Positions 57,096 through 64,000 of a stretch of DNA of 64,000 bases are shown one piece after another. The notes below the pieces were generated by a model. That model searched no databases, had not been told where the DNA came from, and saw only the letters and a list, made by a program, of their open reading frames with translations. The stretch is from Shewanella fidelis ATCC BAA-318. GTDB lineage: Bacteria; Pseudomonadota; Gammaproteobacteria; Enterobacterales; Shewanellaceae. The stretch covers positions 207,738-271,737 of the forward strand of contig NZ_JADX01000011.1 in assembly GCF_000518605.1 (NCBI RefSeq), in the 5' to 3' direction. The number at the start of each line of letters is the position of its first letter. Positions within the stretch are counted from its first letter, which is position 1. Made by a program: the position numbers and the translations under genes.

Positions 57096-58311
57096 AGGCT
57101 TAGCAGTTTGGGCACTGTTTATTTACCTATTACGTTTAGTAGGCATGCCGTGGAATACCTATAGTAAAGCCTTTGCGTACTTAGGTGGCACCGGTTGGTT
57201 AATGTTTGTTTGGGTTGGACTGCTTAACTACACTCCTATGGATCTTTCCGGTGGCTCGTTAGTGCAGTCACCACATATTCAGTTGCGACCGGCGAATTCA
57301 CAGATCAGAGGTAAAGTTGACAATATTTATATTCAACCTAACCAGCAAGTAAGCAAAGGTCAGTTGATTTATGACTTAGATCCTGAGCCTTATCAAATAG
57401 CATTGAACAAAGCGATAGTGGCACAGCAAAGCGCTGAGGTGAGCTTATCTGTGGCGACCGAAGACGTTAAGTTAGCTGAAAAGCAGCATGAAGTCGCCGT
57501 TGCAGATGTAACGATTACCAATAATCAACTTGATGCGGCTAACAAAGATCTTAAGTGGAAACAAACCACGTTAGCGCGTTATATCGAACAAAACCGTGTC
57601 GTGCCAGATACCATAACTAAAAGCCAGTTGGACGAGCAGCAAACAGCGGTTGATCTTGCTCAAGCACAGGTAAACACCTATGTAACGCAAATCGAAAAGG
57701 CGCAGATGGCGCAGCATACCGCGTTACTGAATATTGAAAAATCGCGGTTAGCGGTAGAGAGTCGTCAGGCTGATTTAAATAGCGAACATGAAAATGTGGC
57801 GCAGGCACAATGGAACTTAGATAACACTAAGGTATATGCACCAGCAGACGGCTATGTAACCAACTTTATTATGCGAGAAGGTCAGTATGTTGGGGTGGCA
57901 CCACGCATGCAAATGTACACTAATGAAAAGTATGTGTTGATGCGGGTTAATCATCAGGCCATTCGTAACGTTAAAGTTGGCCAGCAAGCAGAGTTTGCTT
58001 CCGCAGTGTACCCTGGCAAAGTGTTTAGTGCTGAGGTTGAAGGAATTGTAGAGGCTACCGGGGAGTCACAAGGTAGGCTGTTAGCAATAGATGATAATGT
58101 TCGACAAACCACAGGGCAGAACTTAAATAATAAGCACCATTTTGTTAGGTTAAAGCTCAATGAGTCTGCGGATTATGACATTCCGGTAGGGTCGGTAGGT
58201 TTGGCGTGGATCTCGGGCACTAAGCCGATTGAGTTCTTGGCATTCCTAGATGTTATTCGCGGGATTGTTATTCGAATGAAATCGCAAATCTACTACTTCT
58301 ACAGCATCTAG
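57088..58311 (+). CDS. yiaV: YiaV-like HlyD/EmrA-type membrane fusion protein
   Basis: 407 residues: N-terminal membrane helices, a biotinyl-lipoyl half motif (IRGKVDNIYIQPNQQVSKGQLIYDLDPEPYQIAL), a coiled coil of about 130 residues (KAIVAQQSAEVSLSVATEDV onwards) and the second lipoyl half (DNTKVYAPADGYVTNFIMREGQYVGVAP). It belongs to the adaptors that link inner-membrane exporters to the outer membrane. No exporter or outer-membrane channel gene is adjacent. Confidence 0.88.
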   Translation: MLEGLAVWALFIYLLRLVGMPWNTYSKAFAYLGGTGWLMFVWVGLLNYTPMDLSGGSLVQSPHIQLRPANSQIRGKVDNIYIQPNQQVSKGQLIYDLDPEPYQIALNKAIVAQQSAEVSLSVATEDVKLAEKQHEVAVADVTITNNQLDAANKDLKWKQTTLARYIEQNRVVPDTITKSQLDEQQTAVDLAQAQVNTYVTQIEKAQMAQHTALLNIEKSRLAVESRQADLNSEHENVAQAQWNLDNTKVYAPADGYVTNFIMREGQYVGVAPRMQMYTNEKYVLMRVNHQAIRNVKVGQQAEFASAVYPGKVFSAEVEGIVEATGESQGRLLAIDDNVRQTTGQNLNNKHHFVRLKLNESADYDIPVGSVGLAWISGTKPIEFLAFLDVIRGIVIRMKSQIYYFYSI

Positions 58312-58353
58312 TTTGCAGTAAATGTGCGAGCAAACTTGCAAGTGAGCCCGCTT

Positions 58354-58381
58354 AAAAATAGCCCCTTTTGGGGCTATTTTT
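58354..58381 (+). terminator. Terminator of yiaWV
   Basis: AATAGCCCC/GGGGCTATT stem with A5/T5 flanks and a 4-base loop, T run after. Confidence 0.9.
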
Positions 58382-58420
58382 GTATTTGATTGCAGGGTGG
58401 CTATTTTGCTTACTTATATA

Positions 58421-58583
58421 CGGAACAGTATAAGAATTTGCACTATTCTGCGCGATTTTGGGCAAACGAATTCAAGGCGAATAGCTGCAATAATGGTTGT
58501 TGTCTTATAAAGCGCTATTACGATTTGAAGATTATGGTTGGACAGCTTGGCGATCTCGGTCTTAACTCAATGCAATATGGTTT
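58421..58583 (+). mobile_element. MITE-like folded repeat, copy 2
   Basis: Diverged copy, in the opposite orientation, of the element at 38257–38425. The best block (ATTCAAGGCGAATAGCTGCA and the following ten bases) agrees at 27 of 30 positions, and AGTATAAGAA, CGATTTTGG and AGCTTGG blocks keep the same order. The outer terminal repeat at the right is poorly preserved. A 68-codon frame across it is not a gene. Confidence 0.65.
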
Positions 58584-58597
58584 AAAAGGTAATTGAG

Positions 58598-59380
58598 ATG
58601 AAAGTTGATCAGTACTTCCAAGGCCAGCCGTGTTGGGCGGAATTGGGTTCAATGAATATCGCCAGTAGTAAAGCATTCTATCGAGGCTTATTTAGCTGGG
58701 ATATTGTCGATATGCCGATCCCTGAGGGCACATATAGCATGCTGACGATTGCTGATGACGATATCGGAGCCATGTATCAGATCCCCGACGAGATGGCGCA
58801 AAACGGTGAAACAACCCAATGGACGATCTATTTTGCTGTAGAAAACTTGGATGTAGCATTGGTGGATATTACCGGCGCAGGTGGCACAGTGATCATCGGC
58901 CCCCATGAGGTGGGCGAGGCTGGGCGTATGGCGGTAATAAAAGATCCCGAAGGAGCTCGGTTTGCGCTGTGGCAGGCCAATAATCATATTGGTGCCAAAC
59001 GTGCTGCTGAGCCGCACACCATGTGCTGGGTAGAGCTAGCTTGTCGTCAACCACAACAAGCTAAACAATTTTACTCCCATGTATTAGGGTGGCAGCACCG
59101 CGATAGCGATATGCAAGGAATGACCTATACCGAATGGCAAGTTGGTAGCCAAGATGTTGGTGGCATGATGGCGATGACTGAAGAGTGGGGTGATATGCCT
59201 GCGCATTGGATGTTGTATTTTACTGTGGAGAGTTGTGACGCCAAAGCGGCGCAGGTCAATGAGCTAGGTGGTAAGGTGTGCGTGCCACCAACCGACATAC
59301 CTAATGTGGGGCGGTTTGCTGTGATTAACGATCCCGACGGTGGTTTGTTTTCAATAATAGAGCTGCGTATGGGCGTGTAG
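58598..59380 (+). CDS. Two-domain VOC (glyoxalase-like) protein
   Basis: 260 residues made of two vicinal-oxygen-chelate units (about 6–125 and 135–258), each of the form CW-EL---N---AKxFYxxLFGW. Second domain: MCWVELACRQPQQAKQFYSHVLGW, ending NDPDGGLFSIIEL. Such tandem VOC proteins include dioxygenases, glyoxalases and fosfomycin-type enzymes, and metal-ligand positions were not assigned. Isolated gene with its own terminator; substrate unknown. Confidence 0.82.
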   Translation: MKVDQYFQGQPCWAELGSMNIASSKAFYRGLFSWDIVDMPIPEGTYSMLTIADDDIGAMYQIPDEMAQNGETTQWTIYFAVENLDVALVDITGAGGTVIIGPHEVGEAGRMAVIKDPEGARFALWQANNHIGAKRAAEPHTMCWVELACRQPQQAKQFYSHVLGWQHRDSDMQGMTYTEWQVGSQDVGGMMAMTEEWGDMPAHWMLYFTVESCDAKAAQVNELGGKVCVPPTDIPNVGRFAVINDPDGGLFSIIELRMGV

Positions 59381-59383
59381 ATA

Positions 59384-59413
59384 AAAATGGGTAGCTAATT
59401 GGCTACCCATTTT
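59384..59413. terminator. Terminator between the VOC and cusA genes
   Basis: AAAATGGGTAGC/GCTACCCATTTT perfect 12-bp stem, 6-base loop. Serves both convergent genes. Confidence 0.9.
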
Positions 59414-59425
59414 ATTTGCAGTGGC

Positions 59426-62400
59426 CTACTTATCTTGGCTGAGCTTTCTACCGTAAATCAGTAGGTAAATAGCTGGGATCACAAATAATGACAGCAATGG
59501 TGCTGTGACCATCCCTCCCACCATAGGTGCAGCAATTTTTTGCATCACTTCGTTACCCGTGCCGCTACCCCACATAATAGGCAGCAAGCCAAAGAAAATG
59601 GTGGCAACTGTCATCGCTTTAGGGCGAATACGCATAACCGCGCCATGAACCAGCGCCTCTTTTAAGTCGCTGCGCTGATGGTATTGACCCGTTTCTTTAC
59701 GCTCTTTGATGCTGTTATTTAGGTAAACTTGCATGACTACGCCAAACTCTGCGGCGACTCCTGCCAGCGCGATCATTCCGACCGAGACCGCGACCGAGAA
59801 GTTGAAGTCTAGCAAGAACAATAACCATGCACTGCCGACCAATGAAAATGGCAGGCTTAGCATGATAACTGAGGCTTGCGTGAACGAGCTAAAAGTCATC
59901 ATTAGTAGCATAAAAATCACGGCTAACATCAAAGGCACCACTAATTGCATCTTAGCTTCGACCCGCTGCATATATTCATATTGACCCGCAAAGGTATAGC
60001 TATAGCGTGGTGGCAAGTTTATTTGCTCATCAAGGGCTGCTCTTGCCGTAGAGATGTATTCCCCAATTGAGATATCTTTTAAATCGACAAATACCCAACT
60101 GATCAGGCGACCGTTCTCACTGGCGAGCATAGGGGCACCGTCGCTAATGCTGATGGTCGCAAGATTCCCTAAAGGTAAGTATTTCCCGGTTTTGGTTAGC
60201 ACAGGTAAGTCTTCCAGCTTTTCGATGCTGTCGCGCAGTTCTCGTGGATAACGGATGTTAATTGGGTAGCGTTCTTGCCCTTGAATCGATTGACCAACTT
60301 TCATGCCGCCTATCGCCATTTGCACAACGTCTTGAATATCTTTCAGCGTCATACCATAACGAGCTGCGTTTTTAAGATCTGGCTCAATGTCTATATAACG
60401 CCCACCAGAGGTGCGCTGCGCAAATGCCGATGCCGTTCCAGGGAGTTTACTGACTACAGCTTCTATTTCTGTACCAATGCGTTGTAACTCATCGATATCT
60501 GAGCCGGATATTTTGATCCCCACAGGCGTGCGCACGCCTGTAGACAGCATATCGATGCGGGTTTTAATTGGTTGCACCCAAGCGTTGGTCATCCCCGGAA
60601 CTTTGACCGTTTTTTGTAGTTCGGCAATGATGCCCTCTAACGTCATACCTTCACGCCAAGTCTCTCGTGGATTAAGCATAATGGTGGTTTCGAGCATGGT
60701 CAGCGGCGCCGGATCTGTGGCGGTCATCGCACGACCAACCTTACCGAAAACCCGTTTTACCTCGGGAATAGTCTTAATTAGCCTGTCGGTTTGCTGCAAA
60801 ATCTCAGCGGCTTTACCGGCACTGACGCTTGGTAACGTCGTTGGCATATACAGTAAGTCCCCCTCTTCAAGCTCTGGCATAAACTCACTACCCATTTTGC
60901 TCATAGGGTATATAGCACTTGCTAACGTCACCATCGCCAACAAGATAGTGATTTTAGGGAAGCGCAGCACCATGCGTAGTGTCGGCTCATAAATAGCAAT
61001 CAATAAACGGCTGATTGGATTTTTACGTTCATCAGGGATTTTGCCACGAACAAAATAGCCTAATAACACCGGAATAAGGGTGATTGCTAATATGGCACTG
61101 GCTGCCATTGCAAAGGTTTTAGTGTAGGCCAGAGGATGGAATAACCGTCCCTCTTGTGCTTCTAGGGCAAAAACGGGTACAAAACTTAAGGTGATAATCA
61201 GCAAACTGAAAAACAGTGCCGGCCCCACCTCAATCGATGCTTTACGAACTAAGTCCCAGTGCGCCTCTCCAGTAGGTGTTGCGCCGTTGTGCTGTTCACG
61301 ATAATGCTCCAAGTGTTTGTGGGTGTTTTCTACCATCACAATTGCGGCATCGACGACTGCGCCTATGGCAATGGCAATCCCGCCCAAACTCATGATGTTT
61401 GCGTTAACCCCAATCAGGTTCATGATAATAAAGCTGATTAAAATTGAGATCGGTAGCGAGATAATCGCGACGAGTGTCGAGCGTGCATGCAGCAAGAAAA
61501 TCAGACAAATCACGCCGACAACCAGCATCTCTTCAAGCACCTTGTGCTTGAGGTTGTCGACAGAATTAAGGATCAGCTGCGAGCGATCGTAAGTGATCAC
61601 TAACTCTACACCGTCAGGTAAGCCGTTTTCGATTTCGCTTAGTTTTTGTTTTACATTGTTAATGGTGGCAAGGGCGTTTTCACCGTAGCGCATAACCACA
61701 ATGCCACCAACGACTTCACCTTCGCCATTGAGCTCGGCGATACCGCGGCGTGCGCTAGGGCCTGTGCGCAGCTGTGCTACATCTTTCATTAGTACTGGCG
61801 TGCCAGCTTCAGACACTATACCTAGTGGGATCTCTTCAAAATCCGCTAAGGTTTGCCGGTAACCCGTTGAGGTGATCATGTATTCTGCTTCAGCCATCTC
61901 AATGACTGAACCGCCGGTAGAGCTATTGGAGTTATCTAGGGCATTTTTCACCGTCATCAAATCAATTTGGTACAGTGCCAATTTGTGGGGATCGACAATG
62001 ATCTGATACGACTGCTCCATGCCGCCGATTGTGGCAACCTCTGACACCCCTGAAACACTTTGCAGTTCAAGCTTGAGGAACCAGTCTTGTAGCGAACGAA
62101 GCTGGGCTAAGTCATGCTGGCCTTTACGATCGACTAAAGCATATTGGAATACCCAACCAACACCTGAAGCATCAGGCCCAAGTGTTGGGGTGACGCCTTC
62201 AGGTAGCTGACCTTGAGTTTGCGAAAGGTACTCTAAAACTCGTGAACGCGCCCAATATATATCGGTACCATCTTCAAAAATGATATAGACGTATGAGTCA
62301 CCAAACATCGAAAAGCCGCGTACGGTTTTCGCACCGGGAACCGCGAGCATTGCCGTTGATAGTGGATAGGTGATCTGATCTTCTACAAGTTGCGGCGCTT

Positions 62401-62566
62401 GCCCCGGATAAGAGGTTTTAACGATAACTTGTACGTCAGATAGATCGGGTAATGCATCCAGTGGCGTCATGCGCATTGCCTGATAACCGATTAGGGCGAT
62501 CACGGCAGTGAGCACTAACACCATAGCGCGCTGTCTAATAGAGGCGCTAATAATTTTTGCTAACAT
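59426..62566 (-). CDS. cusA: CusA-type heavy-metal RND efflux pump
   Basis: 1046 residues of the HME-RND family: MLAKIISASIRQRAMVLVLTAVIALIGYQAMRMTPLDALPDLSDVQVIV, large periplasmic loops, GGIAIAIGAVVDAAIVMVENTHKHLE (helix 4 with charged residues), and GVAAEFGVVMQVYLNN in the C-terminal half. The metal-site methionines of Cus pumps could not be assigned one by one, so Cu/Ag is likely but Zn/Co/Ni (Czc-type) remains possible. 13 bp behind the adaptor gene. Confidence 0.92.
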   Translation of the reverse strand: MLAKIISASIRQRAMVLVLTAVIALIGYQAMRMTPLDALPDLSDVQVIVKTSYPGQAPQLVEDQITYPLSTAMLAVPGAKTVRGFSMFGDSYVYIIFEDGTDIYWARSRVLEYLSQTQGQLPEGVTPTLGPDASGVGWVFQYALVDRKGQHDLAQLRSLQDWFLKLELQSVSGVSEVATIGGMEQSYQIIVDPHKLALYQIDLMTVKNALDNSNSSTGGSVIEMAEAEYMITSTGYRQTLADFEEIPLGIVSEAGTPVLMKDVAQLRTGPSARRGIAELNGEGEVVGGIVVMRYGENALATINNVKQKLSEIENGLPDGVELVITYDRSQLILNSVDNLKHKVLEEMLVVGVICLIFLLHARSTLVAIISLPISILISFIIMNLIGVNANIMSLGGIAIAIGAVVDAAIVMVENTHKHLEHYREQHNGATPTGEAHWDLVRKASIEVGPALFFSLLIITLSFVPVFALEAQEGRLFHPLAYTKTFAMAASAILAITLIPVLLGYFVRGKIPDERKNPISRLLIAIYEPTLRMVLRFPKITILLAMVTLASAIYPMSKMGSEFMPELEEGDLLYMPTTLPSVSAGKAAEILQQTDRLIKTIPEVKRVFGKVGRAMTATDPAPLTMLETTIMLNPRETWREGMTLEGIIAELQKTVKVPGMTNAWVQPIKTRIDMLSTGVRTPVGIKISGSDIDELQRIGTEIEAVVSKLPGTASAFAQRTSGGRYIDIEPDLKNAARYGMTLKDIQDVVQMAIGGMKVGQSIQGQERYPINIRYPRELRDSIEKLEDLPVLTKTGKYLPLGNLATISISDGAPMLASENGRLISWVFVDLKDISIGEYISTARAALDEQINLPPRYSYTFAGQYEYMQRVEAKMQLVVPLMLAVIFMLLMMTFSSFTQASVIMLSLPFSLVGSAWLLFLLDFNFSVAVSVGMIALAGVAAEFGVVMQVYLNNSIKERKETGQYHQRSDLKEALVHGAVMRIRPKAMTVATIFFGLLPIMWGSGTGNEVMQKIAAPMVGGMVTAPLLSLFVIPAIYLLIYGRKLSQDK

Positions 62567-62578
62567 AACGACCTCCGT

Positions 62579-64000
62579 TTAGTGATGCGCGTGTGGATCG
62601 TTGCTTGAATCATCACTGCTGTTACTGCCGCTGAGGCGTTGTAAGCTGCCTTGGATACTCGCTTCTGAATCCAGTAGGAACTGACCCGATACGATAACTT
62701 TATCGCCTTGGTTTAAGCCTTCAATAATTTCAGCTTTACCTTGGGCTATCATGCCAACTTTAACAGGTACAGAGGCAAACTGATTGTTGTCCCGTTGTAC
62801 AACCACGCGATTTTCGCGGCCGGTTAAAATAAGCGCCTCAGTTGGAACTGAGAGCACGTCACGTTTAGGGCCGCCAAACAGTTTTACATCGACCAAGGTG
62901 CCAGGCTTAAGTAGTTTACCTGGGTTATCAAGTTTGATACGCACTCGCATGGCACGGGTTACCGGATCGAGCTCCGGATAGATGTAGTCAATATTTGACT
63001 CTAAATCAAACAGGCCTTGAGCGGCAGAGGTGACTTCAACGGGACGACCAACTTCTAACCAACTTTGCTCATTTTCAAATACGTCAGCAATAACCCAAAC
63101 ACTAGTTAAATCGACGATTTCAAACAGGGTGTCGCCGGGTTGCACATACATACCATGACGTACGGTAAGCTTGCTGACAAAGCCATCTTGTTCAGCATAA
63201 AAAGGCACTCGGTAAATGGTTTTGCCGGTGCGCTCTAGTTGTTTGATGGTGGCAGAGTCGACACCTAATAACTCTAGACGCAAGCGTGCTTTGCGCAGCA
63301 GATCTTTACCCCGACCTTTATCTTGGCTGAGATAGTCCATGGCTTGCATGTAGTCGTCTTGTGCATTGATAAGTTCTGGCGAGTACAGCTCATAAAGCAG
63401 TTGGCCTTTTTTCACCCGTTGGCCGACGTTATGCACCATTAAGGTTTCGATCCAACCGTTAACACGGGTGTGATTGTGGCCGATATTGTTTTCATTGTAC
63501 TCAACCGTGCCTATGGTTTTGACCAGTTTCCATAAGGTACCTTTGTTGACTTGTTCACTGCGCATGCCTAGCGCTTGTTGCATTCCCCCAGATACGCCGA
63601 CAACCACTTCTTCGGCGGCACCACCAACAACCACTTTTTCAAGATCCATGCCGCAGATTGGGCAAGAGCTTGGTACGTCAGATACCACATGTGGATGCAT
63701 AGGGCAGACGTATTTGACACCGCCATCGTCAGTGTTCTTAGCCGTAGGCATGAGCTCCGGCTTAGGTTGGCTTAAGATGCTATCCGCAGTATCGCTGCTT
63801 GCTGATTGAACGCCATGATTGTGGCCTGCATGTTCATCAGTGGAGTGAGCAGAAAGGGCTTGTGCTTGATTATTAGCAGTTTCCTCTTCCTCTTCTTTTA
63901 CCAAGAACATTTTGCACTCAGGGCAGCGACCGGGCTCATGGCTGGTTACTTCAGGGTGCATTGGGCAGTAATAGTTTGCTACTGCAGCGTTATCAATAGG
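62579..64000 (-). CDS. cusB: CusB-type membrane fusion protein with metal-binding YCPMHP motifs (runs off right edge)
   Basis: The frame is open from 62579 to the window edge and begins before it; the ATG at 63961 is internal. Visible are two heavy-metal-binding motifs (YYCPMHPEVTSHEPGRCPECKM and YVCPMHPHVVSDVPSSCPICGM) separated by a His/Asp/Ser-rich linker, then the adaptor core with lipoyl, helical hairpin and beta-barrel parts (GWIETLMVHNVGQRVKKGQLLYELYSPEL, FVSKLTVRHGMYVQPGDTLFEIVDLTSVWVIADVFE). The tail ends in HAHH. It joins CusA to an outer-membrane channel, probably encoded further right. Confidence 0.9.
   Translation of the reverse strand, partial: PIDNAAVANYYCPMHPEVTSHEPGRCPECKMFLVKEEEEETANNQAQALSAHSTDEHAGHNHGVQSASSDTADSILSQPKPELMPTAKNTDDGGVKYVCPMHPHVVSDVPSSCPICGMDLEKVVVGGAAEEVVVGVSGGMQQALGMRSEQVNKGTLWKLVKTIGTVEYNENNIGHNHTRVNGWIETLMVHNVGQRVKKGQLLYELYSPELINAQDDYMQAMDYLSQDKGRGKDLLRKARLRLELLGVDSATIKQLERTGKTIYRVPFYAEQDGFVSKLTVRHGMYVQPGDTLFEIVDLTSVWVIADVFENEQSWLEVGRPVEVTSAAQGLFDLESNIDYIYPELDPVTRAMRVRIKLDNPGKLLKPGTLVDVKLFGGPKRDVLSVPTEALILTGRENRVVVQRDNNQFASVPVKVGMIAQGKAEIIEGLNQGDKVIVSGQFLLDSEASIQGSLQRLSGSNSSDDSSNDPHAHH

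Noticed and set aside
58390..58596. 68-codon open frame upstream of the VOC gene
   Set aside because: It lies across the second MITE-like repeat and has no family features.
60411..60992. 193-codon open frame antisense to cusA
   Set aside because: Shadow of the long cusA frame; Ser/Pro/Ile-rich translation without motifs.
1..64000. CRISPR array, prophage, integron, rRNA or tRNA genes
   Set aside because: No regularly spaced direct repeats, phage structural genes, integrase or cloverleaf sequences were seen; the hairpins in the cai spacers do not recur as regular units.

Overview
The window looks like the chromosome of a marine gammaproteobacterium of the genus Shewanella. The gene order ompR/envZ–greB–tex–bioH–comF–nfuA–dinF–cox cluster–sulA/lexA–plsB is the Shewanella core backbone, protein sequences read as close relatives of their gammaproteobacterial homologues, and base composition is moderately AT-rich with very AT-rich intergenic stretches. 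No rRNA, tRNA, CRISPR array, prophage or intact insertion sequence was recognised.

Left part (1–6.8 kb): the 5' end of an mgtE-type Mg2+ transporter gene, then a periplasmic arylsulfate sulfotransferase module (assT) divergent from its dedicated thiol-oxidation pair dsbL–dsbI. It is followed by an outer-membrane barrel protein, a LysR-type regulator and a peroxiredoxin.

Accessory metabolic island (about 7.1–25.1 kb): a carnitine/crotonobetaine respiration locus. fixABCX (electron transfer to the reductase) runs left and caiT-A-B-C-D-[hotdog hydratase]-caiE-[HSL-family esterase]-LysR runs right, from a shared 930-bp regulatory region. That region holds a CRP-type site and an array of ATTAG-N5-CTAAT palindromes. 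Beyond fixX lie an MFS transporter and a porin. The hydratase and esterase are not part of the E. coli cai operon and suggest a wider substrate range, for example carnitine esters. Four long spacers in the operon contain strong hairpins. A decayed fragment of the peroxiredoxin gene lies at the far end of the island in the same orientation as the intact copy at the near end.

Core part (25.1–59.4 kb): a methyl-accepting chemotaxis protein, envZ/ompR, greB, tex, bioH, comF, a secreted M14 peptidase, nfuA, dinF, a polysaccharide deacetylase, and the complete aa3-type cytochrome c oxidase locus (ctaC with two fused cytochrome c domains, ctaD, ctaG, ctaE, SURF1, ctaA, ctaB, SCO). Then come the SOS operon lexA–sulA, plsB–mtr, an AraC-type regulator, yiaW–yiaV and a two-domain VOC protein. 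Two copies of a folded, MITE-like repeat lie at 38.3 and 58.4 kb.

Right end (59.4–64 kb): a CusA-type heavy-metal RND pump and its CusB-type adaptor, which runs off the window edge.

Assignments rest on reading motifs and on remembered family sequences; no database search was run.
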